From contig NC_092705.1 in the NCBI RefSeq assembly GCF_964275005.1, forward strand, positions 8,234,641-8,298,640: a stretch of 64,000 bases of DNA. The letters are read 5' to 3'. Positions 36,515 to 46,745 of this stretch are shown one piece after another (position 1 is the stretch's first letter; the number at the start of each line of letters is the position of its first letter). Under the pieces are notes generated by a model that had not been told where the DNA came from, searched no databases, and saw only the letters and a program-made list of their open reading frames with translations. Position numbers and translations under genes: made by a program. The DNA comes from Diadema setosum (Eukaryota > Echinodermata > Echinoidea > Diadematoida > Diadematidae).

Positions 36515-38014
36515 GTCCTATAATACTTCGGTTCATTATTTTCCCTCCCAATGTTCCATTGACTATTACATATCGAGAGGGCCTATTAATTTGAATGTCC
36601 TACTGTAATTGTTTGTTTGTTTTTCTTTTTTTAATGAAATGAATGAATGAAGCCTGCATATTCTTTGTGGGACATTGTTAAGCAAAATAGTAAATAAAAA
36701 ATAGCTAACAGCAAATAGTAAATAAGAAGACTTTTCCGTGATAAAGGCCTACTAGTGTTCACACGATATAAGTTCAATATTGTATACCTACAAGACATAC
36801 GAGCAGACACATGAATTCACCCCCCCCCCCAAGTACAATCCTCGATATGAACCTCGATAGAATACGACTGTCAAATCATATCCTGAAATGTCGGAACCTC
36901 GATAGTAAGACGCATGTTTTCTACAGCAAACTCCTTATGTATCACGTATGCCTATGCCGTTTATTACAAAACTAAGGCATCTTAAAACCTGGGCAAACTC
37001 AGCAAAACACTCGATAATGAGATTGCGGGCCTGATACCTTTCAAATCCATTACACATTATTCCACATTATTCACAAATCAATTACCCAGTCACTTTCAAT
37101 AGAGTCAGATATTCGTGTGCACCTTCTGTAGATATAATATAAGTGACCCTTGAGTGTTTATGATATTTAATCACTTGCTTATCATTTTTCTGCAGACGAG
37201 TTTTGTTTCAACTTTGCATGGTTTGTGGGTTTGTTTTTTTGGTGTTTTTTTGTGTTTTTTTTTTTTTGGGGGGGGGGTTAATGATACGATTTTTTAGACT
37301 TGCTTTCGAATTAATATGTCCCACAATACTTGTTCTTTTGAAAGTTTGTTAACTTTATATAAAATTTGTTGTTGTTTTTTAATTCATAATTTGTGACCGT
37401 GCATCACAAAACGAACAAAAAGTCGCACGCAGTGAATTTGTGTGAGGACTGAAATTTGGTGAAATGGGTCAACCTAGCCAATTTTGAGTTTTCCATAAAA
37501 TTATTTTTCTGAAAGAGCAAGTCTTCTTCTACATCATGTTAAAGTTTGGGATCATAAAACAAACAGGAAACTGTGTTTTTAGCATTCCTCCAACCCTTTA
37601 TTGTTGAACAGTGCATGCGCAGAGATGAGATGCTTCTAATAGAGTCCACTTTTCATTTCAAAAAATCCTGTACACATTCTTTACTTTCAACTCTAATAAC
37701 TTTTGAAAGGATAATGCTACTGCTTTGAAAGTTGTCATTAATCATGGACAAAATGTGTTAATAAAGCATGCCTAATTTAAGCTTAATCTGATAATCCCTT
37801 CATTGTTATCGCTCCGTGATTAACACCCTGTTTTTGTTTTTGTTTTTTTGTCCCATTAATGGCACAGCTACAGCGTGGCTTGGAAAAGATTAAGCGCTTG
37901 CTAGACTCTTTTTGCAGAGCCTCTTTTCTCAGTTCACACTTTTCCAGAGTGTGTGCTTTCTTTCCAACATTTAGATAGGTTAGGAGAGTCCATTGAACTG
38001 AATTATACATCATG
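36515..38014. other. Intergenic DNA, nothing recognised
   Basis: Homopolymer runs: C at 36820-36830, T then G at 37252-37277. No gene recognised. Confidence 0.4.
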
Positions 38015-38422
38015 TTAAAGGGATGGTATAGGGCCTATTGGTGGAGATGAGAATTGGGCTTTTATCTTTTTTGCGAGATACCATGAAAACACTTATGATA
38101 TAGCACAGAGCATACCATTTTAAGAGGAATTCAAAGTTTATTTGATGAAAATCGGGTTTGGACTGACTGAAGCATCAAAAAACAAAGTAAAACAAAGCGA
38201 TCGTAATAAAGTGTGGGTCCCACACTTTATTAGAATCTCTTTTTTTGTGTGTGTGGATATCTCAGCCATTTCAAAACCAATTTTCATCAAATAAACGTTG
38301 AATTCCTCATGGAATTACATGTTCTTTCATATTTCATAAGAGGTTTCTCATTATCTCACCAAAAAATGTCAGAAACCTGAAATCAGGTCTCAACCACGAC
38401 TGTAGGCCTACGATCCCTTTAA
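38015..38422. mobile_element. R1 palindromic TTAA element, copy F
   Basis: This is a complete copy with TTAAAGGGATGGTATAG and ATCCCTTTAA ends and centre AAGTGTGGGTCCCACACTTT. Near both ends it has gained GGCCT words (TAGGGCCTATTGG on the left, GTAGGCCTACG on the right) that other copies lack. Confidence 0.93.
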
Positions 38423-38842
38423 GCTTAGAGTCTGCTCTTTTAGAATCTGCCCTTAACTAAAAATTTATGTCTGGCGACTTTTTGTTTGTTTTGTGGTGCA
38501 GGGTCACGTTTAGACTTAGGCCTGGACCACATATAGGCCTATTCTCAAACTAGTAATATTTTGCCGGCGCTAAGAATATTTCATAAGTTATTATGCTGAA
38601 AGTCAAAGTCTCGCATGTCATTTGTCTCTTATTTTGTTGATTGTATATTTCAATTGAGAAAACAAATGAACAAAAGTGGTATTAGGGCCTAACTCAACTA
38701 AACTTATCATACGCAACTCAACTCAACTCAACTCCCGAGTTTTGCTCGAGAATTGCCGGTGCATAATATAGGCCTATAGGCCTATAATAATTCATGTCGG
38801 CACAAAACTTTTTCTTTTGTGAACTTATAGTCCCACAGAAGA
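38423..38842. other. Spacer rich in TAGGCCTA words
   Basis: Several AGGCCTA words and a short (CAACT)n run at 38711-38733. No gene. Confidence 0.45.
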
Positions 38843-39313
38843 GTGAAAGGGATGGTAGGCCTACAGTTTTTATTTAGATGGGGTTGCAGGTTTCCAGCTT
38901 TGTGTGTGTGTGTTGCTTTTTGGGTGTTTTTTTTTTTTTTTTTTTTGTGAGAAACCTCTTGAATTAAAGTAGGCCCGCGACTACTAAGAGCATGTAGTAT
39001 AGGCCTTGGGCGAATTGATGAAACTATTGGTCTTGAAATGGCCAACTAGGCCTATATGAAAAAATTAAAGCGATCCTATAATAAAATGCGACGGGACACG
39101 ACTTTTGTTAGGATCTCTTTGTTTTTCCATTTTTTTTTGATATCTCAAGCATTTCAAAACCGATGTTCATCAATTAAAACTTCCAATTCCCCTCCTTTAT
39201 TAGGCCTTTAGGGCTTACTTTTTCATTAGTATTTCACAGAGAGGTTTCGAATATTCTGCAAAACGTTGAAAGCCGAATCCTCACCTCAACCAACACTTTG
39301 ATCATCCCTTTAA
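38843..39313. mobile_element. R1-like palindromic element, copy G (diverged)
   Basis: Left end AAAGGGATGGTAGGCCTAC. The right end is CACTTTGATCATCCCTTTAA. The centre AAATGCGACGGGACACG replaces GTGGGTCCCAC. A T-run (38930-38946) interrupts the left arm. It lies about 0.5 kb upstream of the AGFG start codon. Confidence 0.75.
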
Positions 39314-39832
39314 GCGGACAATCCGCAAACTACATTGACAATAGAAAGGGCGTTTGTTCCTCCATTGACAGTTTAGAGGTACATACAACTGTAATCAGTG
39401 GCTCATTATTTTTCTCCAACCTACACTTTACAGCTCAATGGCTACGATTATTTTCTGCATTTCGAGAACGTGAGTGGATTATGTGTCATCGGTGTTTGTG
39501 GTGGGAGTGCAACTAGTAGGGCGCGTTCAAAGTGAAACGATCGATACAATAAATCGTCTTGCTCTCGGATGATAACGAGCATAGTACACGTATTTTTACA
39601 TTTGCGCATCAGGAACACAATTACTAATTACTTGGGAAAATGTTTTTTTTTTCTTTTTCTTTTTTTGTAGGAATGCAGAAACTCACGAGTTGATGAATAT
39701 CGGGAACAAGCCAGTAATCAATATTTATTAGGGGGCAGTGCCCGTCAACAAGTTAGCAAATGGGGTATCGATTGTACCTCATGGTCCGATACCGATACAT
39801 CACATCCTAAGTGCATTGCGATTGCGGACAAA
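39314..39832 (+). other. AGFG upstream region / presumed 5' UTR and promoter
   Basis: The sequence becomes less AT-biased towards the start codon (GCGCGTTCAAAG at 39521, ACGATCGATACAA at 39537). It presumably holds the promoter and 5' UTR. I see no definite TATA box or initiator. Confidence 0.35.
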
Positions 39833-39993
39833 ATGGCGTCCAAGAGGAAACAAGATGACAAACATCTCAAACTGTTACGAGAAATGGTCAGCAAGGAAAA
39901 CAATAAAACATGTTTCGAATGCAATCAGAGAGGACCTACCTATGTGGACATGACGATAGGCTCCTTCGTTTGTACGTCATGCAGTGGCATTCT
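39833..39993 (+). CDS. AGFG1: ArfGAP with FG repeats (AGFG family), first coding exon
   Basis: This exon encodes the first 53 residues plus two bases of codon 54. The start ATG (aaaATGGCG) gives MASKRKQDDKHLKLLREM, closely matching the start of vertebrate AGFG1/HRB. The half of the ArfGAP zinc finger is complete: C27-x2-C30-x16-C47-x2-C50 within KTCFECNQRGPTYVDMTIG and SFVCTSCSG. The exon ends CATTCT|GTAAGT, the same place where vertebrate AGFG1 exon 1 ends before the RGLNPPHR segment. AGFG proteins link Arf GTPase regulation with clathrin-coated pits through EPS15-type partners and have nucleoporin-like FG repeats. The arginine finger, rest of the domain and FG region must be on later exons; I found none up to 64000, so intron 1 is probably over 24 kb. 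AGFG1 versus AGFG2 cannot be separated in invertebrates. Confidence 0.93.
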
Positions 39994-40599
39994 GTAAGTA
40001 GTGAGCTTATGGTTAATAATGGAGGGGCCGGTACGTTACACGAGTTGTGTGTGTAAACCATTGTATCTAGTGCAGTGCCTCCGTGAAATGGGCGGGCATA
40101 TCTTGCCATGGCATGGCACGGTATGGGTATTGATCAGTGTCATTGCATGCCGTGCTGTGGAGCTGTGCCAGCTAACGCTAGTGGTCTGGTACGGTAGCCC
40201 TGTACGTGTGAAGGCACAATCCTTCACCGAAGTTGGTTACTAATAACGTACGTTGGTACAGGCCTTGAAGTTGTAATGCAACTGCTAGATATATTCTACT
40301 GTTTCTAGTCAGAGAGGTGGGAAGAGACTTCCCACCTCCCTGACATGTAACGTTAGTCGTTAGTCAAAAACCCAAAAAGAAGTAGATAACTAGGCCTAAC
40401 CGTTAGCACACTGGTTAGAATCGGTAATAATGTGATGCTTGCAAACGATCTGTGACTGTATACAGTGTATCTGTTGAGGGGAATTTAATCTTGCTAACAC
40501 TTTTTGCTATGTTACATGTTTGATATGGAAAGACTTCTTGCGTCCCGCCTCCTCACTAACAATACGTAACTAGGGATGTCACACAAAAAATAGAAATTT
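39994..40599 (+). other. Start of AGFG intron 1
   Basis: Intronic DNA after the GTAAGT donor. It includes an inverted pair GGTGGGAAG / CTTCCCACC (about 40316-40339). No exon seen. Confidence 0.5.
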
Positions 40600-41075
40600 A
40601 TGCAAACCATATCAAGCTGCACCTCATATCGATCGGAATGACCTCCTCTACAATTTAGGATTACGGTTTTTTGACAATAATGAGTTTTATGTAAATTAGC
40701 GCTAATTAAATATGCGCATATACAAAAACTCACCTGTCAATTGATATTCATGGAGAAAACAGTCCAAAAAATTACTTAGATGGCTCTTAAGTGTAAAATA
40801 GTGAACCTTAAATAACTTGCAAGGGTGAACAATTAAAAAAATATCAATTTGCATATTTTGTAGATTATCAATATATGCAAATTAGTAAATGAAGTATGCA
40901 TAATTAGTATTCATTTTATGCAAAAAAAGGTTACAAATGTTAGGGTAGCGCATGGTTCGTGTTAGTTTAAATGTGCAATATCAATTGTCTTGCAAAGTTA
41001 TGAAATGATAGATAATTTCCTCAATCCTATTAATTAAAAATGAGCGATTATGCAAATAAGTGCTAATTAATTATG
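40600..41075. repeat. Octamer-rich repeat (ATGCAAAT / GCTAATTA words)
   Basis: TTATGCAA, ATGCAAATTAG, GCTAATTAAATATGC, TATGCATAATTAG and similar words recur at irregular intervals in both orientations. The same word set reappears at 63780-64000. It lies immediately 3' of the nested ORF and could be its element's 3' flank or an unrelated repeat. Confidence 0.5.
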
Positions 41076-41150
41076 CATAGGCATCTAGAATAATACCTGT
41101 ACACATATTTTCTTCAGTAACATTTCTTTGAACTCACCTCTATATTGTTT

Positions 41151-44078
41151 CTAAATTATTATTTCCAAATCTCCCCTCTCCAGGTCTTCAATGAGCTTGT
41201 ACGTGTATATGGCCTCATCTTCAGCATATTTAATGTTATACCATTCTGGGTATCCAGGTACGGTTGATATCACTTTGCCTTCAACAGGATACCTGGAATC
41301 TGACACCTCATTCTCACCCTCGCATTTAAAAAAGTGCCTCACCCTCTTCCCCACCAAAAATAGGGATTGTTTAGTACTGTTTTTGTCCATTGATGATGAC
41401 GCTTTGCTGATAAGGTTAAGCAGATTTTCCTTGAGTTCGTCAGCTGTGAGGTTTCGTCTTTTTCCTGGGTTCTCTTGAGAGCACTCCGAAAATCGGTACA
41501 GCGATGGATCTGCATCCTGGGATAAAATGTGTTGGCGGAACCTCAATTGTGCCTTCAATGCATCGAGCTTCTCCGATTTCGTCTTGATTGATAGCAGGGA
41601 TGCCTCCACTTGATCACTGCTTTGCCATAGTCCATAGAATATTATCTCTTCTGTCATAAGTTCTTTCTCTTTTGTTTGCTTCTCCTTCCTTGCTTCTTCC
41701 TTTCTGAGCTTCTCCTTCAGAAGATCATTTCTCTTTTCAATGATTGCTTGCCTGCGCTCCTGATAGGTCTTCCTCATTGTTCGAGCGTCCTTTCTCGCTT
41801 CTTTGATCAGTTTTTCACGATCACTTGCTTCCTTCGTGCCAATCCATTCACCAGTCTTGTTCAAGCAAAACATGATCATAGCCTCTTGGCTCAGGTGAGT
41901 AGAATTAGGTCGAGATCGCAGAAGCTGATCCACGTAGGCTAGGACACGTTCGGCGAACTTGTTATGCTTCGCAACACTTCTGTAGGTATCAAACATCTCT
42001 GCAGATGGGCTGCAGTGCACTCCACCAGGGAGATGCTCCCCGTAGTGTTTTCTGAGAAGTACACACATTGCCGGTAAGATGACGGATAGAAAGACTTGAA
42101 CATCTGCATCATGTTCTGATGGTTTGATGAGGCACTCATACACGGCATCAACCTTGACAAACATCTTGTCGCCGAAAGGAAGGATCTGTCCTGTCATGAA
42201 TTCATTTAGGTTCTCCTGTGCCTTCTCAAGATATGCAATTAACTCTTGGATGTATTCATTCATCTGGAGGATGTGGATTTCCTTATCTTCGATGACTCTC
42301 CAAAGTGGACGTGTCACTAGTTTGTCGATCAGCCCAAGGGCTTTGCATCCTGCGATGTGCATAGGAATGCTCAAATCGTATTTCACCGCTTTTAGGAGGG
42401 CATTCAAATTCCTCTGTTGGTCAAGGTATTCTTTCATGGAAGAGTACAGAAAGTAAATGTGAGCACCATTGAAGAAAATAATGTTGAACCTATTTCCTCT
42501 AAATGGACACAGTGGGACTGCTCTCATTCCATGTTTGTCCAGATATGGCTTTACAAACAGTTTGAAATCCCCATAGCATCCCGACTTCTGGTCGCCGGTC
42601 CTTGAGAATGCCTTTGATGCCGTGCGAATTAACCTAACAGTACCGGACTCGTTAGACTGCTTGAGCACGAAGGGTGGTGTACTTGTGACCTGATCTTCAG
42701 TGGAACTAGAATTCTCACATTCAAGAAGAGAGGACCCAGCTACTTCAGCAAGTTGAACAAAGCTGTGGAGACCACAGAAAAAATTAGTCAGAGACTCTAC
42801 AGGCGCTCGATCCTCGGCTGTAAGATCGCTCCAGTTCTGTACAACTTCAGGTAATACCTCTTTGCGGAAGGACTCAAGTAGCTCATGCCATTTTTTTTCG
42901 GTCGATGCCCTGTCAGACATTATGCTCCTGATGTGACCCAAGATATGCTTCCCAGGTTCAGAATCTGTACTACTTGACCTCTCATCAATATCCCTCAACA
43001 CCTCCTTGAATGTATTGAGCGTGTCATCCGCTGATTTCGTGGCAAGATCCCTGAGCCCCAACACCCAGTACCTTCCATTTTCATCTGTTGCGTGATACCC
43101 CATATATTTCTCCGAGTATTTACTTGTTTCATCGCTATAAAGACAGGTCTTATCTTTCTTGGAAAAGTCTTCTCCTAATTGCTTCTGCGCAAGGGCGAGT
43201 CTCATAATATTCATGTTACCAATGGTAGTTTTCGATGGGAGTTGTGATGGCGTCATACCCACAAATTCTAGACAGTCACTGATGACTTGACCAACATGGT
43301 TGTACCCAACATGATGCTCCAAAAGTTTGTGCACCAGGCATGTAAAATCCGTTGTGTATTGGTTTTCACGGTAGGTTATCACTGTTGTGTTCTGTAAACT
43401 GTTGTTTCTATCTTCAAGGCTCTTCACTTGCTCTGACAATGCAACTTTCTCCTTTTTCATCTCTTCTAGGGTCTCGAGGGCCACCTGTAATTCCACTTCT
43501 AGAGCGCTTATTTGTTCACTCTGTGATTCATATTTTTGCTTGATTTTCTCGACTTTTCCCAGATGGTAACTCGTCATAGATCTGCTTCGCTTTAACGCAG
43601 CATTTTTCTCACTTTGCAAGGAGGAGAGATGTTCAAGTTTATTCCTGGCAGCCTCAAGTTCATCGGTCTTCTCCTCAAGGGATGTATGCAATTCACTAAT
43701 TTCTGTATCCTTTTCTTCCATCGATTTATGCAGCACTGATGCCACTGTTTGACCAGCCTCAGCGTCCATGTCATGATCAGCATGTTTACGTTTTCTTGTA
43801 GCAGACGTTTTTCTAGGAAACTCGTAAGGGGATGACAGGAAACTCTCACGTCCATCTATTGTGCGGGATTTATTTTTATTTTGTTTTTGAAATGATTGAA
43901 AGAGGCCTGCAACGCTTTTCTTGTACGCAGAAAAGGTTGCACAAGATTCAGGCCCCCACTGTTTAATGTAAGTAGACTGCAACCACTGGGCACACTCATC
44001 TTGACCATTTTGGCTTCTGTAATCTAATACTTGGCCTTTAGACAAATTAAACTCTGGGGCATGGGGTTGGTTTAATTC
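41151..44078 (-). CDS. Large transposase-like protein with coiled coil and C-terminal Tudor-like barrel, nested in AGFG intron 1
   Basis: The open frame has no stop for about 975 codons. I begin it at 44078, after an acceptor-like CAGCTCCTCAG, because the 107 codons upstream are Phe-rich and look intronic; the true N-terminal exon is unidentified. Numbering from the outer Met at 44399: basic RKRKH nuclear signal (202-206); coiled coil 222-337; an RNase-H-like core with YSDET (D423), SDRASTEKKW (D496) and FCGLH (C542, H545), the Cys-His pair seen in insertion domains of hAT/MULE/Kolobok-like transposases; blocks GCYGDFKLFVKPYLDKHGM and CKALGLIDK...PLWRVIE (E704, possible third acid); charged helix 860-950; Tudor/chromo-like barrel 1013-1082 (GKRVRHFFK, EGKVISTV, WYNIKYA). 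From memory, this resembles large uncharacterised families in cnidarians, molluscs and echinoderms. Transposase or domesticated role is inference. Confidence 0.72.
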   Translation of the reverse strand, partial: ELNQPHAPEFNLSKGQVLDYRSQNGQDECAQWLQSTYIKQWGPESCATFSAYKKSVAGLFQSFQKQNKNKSRTIDGRESFLSSPYEFPRKTSATRKRKHADHDMDAEAGQTVASVLHKSMEEKDTEISELHTSLEEKTDELEAARNKLEHLSSLQSEKNAALKRSRSMTSYHLGKVEKIKQKYESQSEQISALEVELQVALETLEEMKKEKVALSEQVKSLEDRNNSLQNTTVITYRENQYTTDFTCLVHKLLEHHVGYNHVGQVISDCLEFVGMTPSQLPSKTTIGNMNIMRLALAQKQLGEDFSKKDKTCLYSDETSKYSEKYMGYHATDENGRYWVLGLRDLATKSADDTLNTFKEVLRDIDERSSSTDSEPGKHILGHIRSIMSDRASTEKKWHELLESFRKEVLPEVVQNWSDLTAEDRAPVESLTNFFCGLHSFVQLAEVAGSSLLECENSSSTEDQVTSTPPFVLKQSNESGTVRLIRTASKAFSRTGDQKSGCYGDFKLFVKPYLDKHGMRAVPLCPFRGNRFNIIFFNGAHIYFLYSSMKEYLDQQRNLNALLKAVKYDLSIPMHIAGCKALGLIDKLVTRPLWRVIEDKEIHILQMNEYIQELIAYLEKAQENLNEFMTGQILPFGDKMFVKVDAVYECLIKPSEHDADVQVFLSVILPAMCVLLRKHYGEHLPGGVHCSPSAEMFDTYRSVAKHNKFAERVLAYVDQLLRSRPNSTHLSQEAMIMFCLNKTGEWIGTKEASDREKLIKEARKDARTMRKTYQERRQAIIEKRNDLLKEKLRKEEARKEKQTKEKELMTEEIIFYGLWQSSDQVEASLLSIKTKSEKLDALKAQLRFRQHILSQDADPSLYRFSECSQENPGKRRNLTADELKENLLNLISKASSSMDKNSTKQSLFLVGKRVRHFFKCEGENEVSDSRYPVEGKVISTVPGYPEWYNIKYAEDEAIYTYKLIEDLERGDLEIII

Positions 44079-44399
44079 CTGAGGAGCTGACACTATGGTT
44101 GGTAATAAGGAGGGATAATTGCAGGATGTAATTGAGGAAATTGTGATGTGCGAGCAAGAGATTTTTAAGCATGCCAAGGCAAGACGGAGAAAAGATTTGA
44201 TAGCAAAGTAAAGGTGAGTATACCAATGGAAGAATTGAAAAAAAAAAAAAAAAAAAAAAAGGATGCTTGTGAAGCATGCCCAGGCAAGATGTGGTGCAGG
44301 AAGAGGTAGTGCATAGCCAAGGAGTAAAGTACAGTAGGTGAGAATGAGGTTAAAGAATGATGAAAAGTGGGTGAGAAAGAAATGGATGAGCATTGACAT
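44079..44399 (-). other. Likely intron 5' of the nested gene
   Basis: The frame continues open here, but it encodes a poly-Phe, membrane-like string produced by a 22-bp A-run (44238-44259) and pyrimidine-rich DNA ending in an AG at 44080-44079. I read it as an intron 3' end. Two GCATGCC(C/A)AGGCAAGA repeats lie at 44171 and 44275. Confidence 0.55.
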
Positions 44400-45660
44400 T
44401 AGGTGATGTTAAAATGAGAGCTAGCCCAGCACCTTGGTTGGGGGGGGGGGGGGGGGGAGGACAGTTGGCAACTGCCATTGAAAGGTAAAGACAATGCTTG
44501 GAAATATGGACTTTCAAATTGGACCCTAAACAAGTATTTATCCTTCGATTTTCTCCCACCCTAAACATGCAAAATATATGTACCCTAAATGCACATTTTC
44601 ATGATGAGTTATTATTTAGATACCCAAAATGATATTGAAAAACACATTTTCCATGATTTCAGTAAAATATAAACACTAAATGCCTATCGAAGCTGTTGAA
44701 AAGTATGTACCCTTTTTTTTCAAAATTTTGGCAATTTTGATACCCTTTCCACTGTACATAGTGCACATGTAACATCACCCACCCGTGAAAAAACAACCCT
44801 TTCTTCATGTTTGTTTGTTTGTTTGTTTTTTCACGAGCATGGTGTCCACCTTTCAGTGGCAGTTAACCCTTCCCTCTCCCCTCGGGTCAAGCAAAAAATG
44901 ATTAAAAGAAAGCTTAATTTGTGGATAGTTATCACACTAAATGTTTTTGAAAGAAAAAGGAAAATGTCATGAGTTTTAATATTCTACAATTTACTCTTTG
45001 CAGGCGAATGTTTCAGTTCTTCACAATCATACAACTAAATTCTGCAATTGTCATAATTAGAGTTTTCTCCATTATGCATGTACTAGAAAAAAATAACAAA
45101 TTACCATCCTTTTAAAGACAACATAGAATAATTGCCAGTTTCATTTGATATAATCATACGATTAGCACTACCTCTGCTTGTAGCACAGAAATCATCCCCA
45201 TTAATAAGATGGTACAGTCCAAAAGTTATTGCGCATGCGCACAATACGCATTGCATATGCGGGACTCGCCTCTACCATTTATAATTACAGGTAACATGAT
45301 TTAAATTCAACAGGACGTATTTTTTTCAGCAAAAAATGCCAAAAGTATTTCCTAAATTAAATGCTAAATATCATCGCGTTCAATTAAAATGTATCAATAA
45401 TCATTAAAATAAGTCTACATTTTAATGATGCTGAAAATAAAAAGCAAGAAAACAACCCTAGGATGCAGGGCAAATAATATTTATGACGATCGGTTTCCCG
45501 CAAAAAGCTTCGGGTGATGCTCTTACAAAACTGCTTTGCGCAGAAATGCGCAATAACTAATTGAAAAAGGGACAACTTTTTCTCACAAAGTACCATTTGA
45601 AGAAACACAAATCACCGGTATTTTTCTTTCCCGGTCCCATATATCAAATATAATTGCATA
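44400..45660. other. Intronic repeat-rich DNA
   Basis: A G-run (44439-44457). Inside a loose inverted pair (CAACTGCCATTGAAAGG at 44469; CCTTTCAGTGGCAGTTAAC at 44851), ACCCTAAA-like words recur about eight times. No gene recognised. Confidence 0.4.
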
Positions 45661-45669
45661 AAAACTCAC

Positions 45670-45880
45670 TTTTTTCAGAATTTCTGTGGTGATGTTGAAG
45701 ATTTAGCTGGATTTCGAGAAGGATCGTCAGCTAAAAGCATATGCAAGTGGATGATTTCCAACACAAAAAAATCTTCCTTTTCGACTTCCGGTACCCACAA
45801 TCCCCTCAAAAACACGTAATTCACGAGATTTCAGCAAGATTCGTTGCTACCCCATAATCCTCAAATTCAAAATGGCGGAT
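45670..45880 (-). promoter_or_regulatory. Possible promoter / first exon for the nested minus-strand gene
   Basis: On the minus strand a YY1-type CCGCCATTTT (45878-45869), an ETS-like CCGGAAGT (about 45793-45786) and GATTGTGGGTA are followed by a strong donor AAAAAA|GTGAGT at 45670/45669. This fits a TATA-less start with a short non-coding exon, which could splice to 44078. Entirely predictive; the same YY1 site could serve the plus strand. Confidence 0.3.
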
Positions 45881-46454
45881 CGTTAAATATCGTCGTCTGC
45901 TCGGAATGACATCAAAATATCACCAAATTGACCGATAAACATTCGTTCAACCCAAAAATAATGCTAATCCTGAGAAAAGGTACGATTTATTTATGCTAAA
46001 AATGTTCTCAAACATAATTTTCATGCTCGCATCTCTTCGATTAGAGCGGATTTCTGAGCATCATTAGTACAGTGACAGATACAAAGTTTGCTCGGTGTAC
46101 GTATTGTGACATGTTATAAATTTTGCCATAATTTAAATTCTAGATCACGCATCAACACGCAATGCAATGAACATACAATCATTATGTACATATACTAAAA
46201 TGCACTACCATTGCTATGATTGCGATGTACATGTTAAAGTAACTAGCTAACAAGTGTACATTCTACACAACTTTATTTTGTTAAAATGCATGGAAGCCAT
46301 GGTTTCCAATTCACAGGACATTATCATTGACAACGTCTTTTCTCCTTGCTTTTTTCAGTAGATCTACATGTACATGTACGTAGTCAGTCTTTTTGTCACA
46401 AGCATTCATCTGTTTTGATTGCAAGTTTTCTCTTGAAGAATCTTACTTTCTAAC

Positions 46455-46745
46455 CTGTTTAGCTTTCTGTGGGCTCCTGCAGAAATTGATATCCATTCAA
46501 GCCATCAAGGTTCAAGGCCTCGGCTTTGGTGTATTCCAATTCCACGATCAACAGCGCCAATAGCCAGCCAGTGAGCCGCGCTAGAGCAGCAGTCAGCAGC
46601 AGCTCGATGACAGCGCTACCTTGCATACTTCTCTGTATGTACTGGTACACGGTACCAGTGCACAGTGCTAATCGGAGAATATGCACAAGCTTCAATGTGC
46701 ACATACAGTTTGCGTTTACGTGTTGTTGGCGCTAGCTACAGTAGC
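46455..46745. other. GC-richer block, coding status unresolved
   Basis: It has an open minus frame (46704-46459, 81 codons) and an open plus frame (46526-46732). It also has a CCAAT-like GCGCCAATAGCC and GCAGCAGCAG-type sequence. Neither peptide is recognised. It may be an exon, a promoter or an old insertion. Confidence 0.25.

Noticed and set aside
44079..44399. Membrane-like N-terminus of the nested ORF
   Set aside because: Poly-Phe produced by an A-run on the plus strand and pyrimidine-rich intron-like DNA ending in AG.
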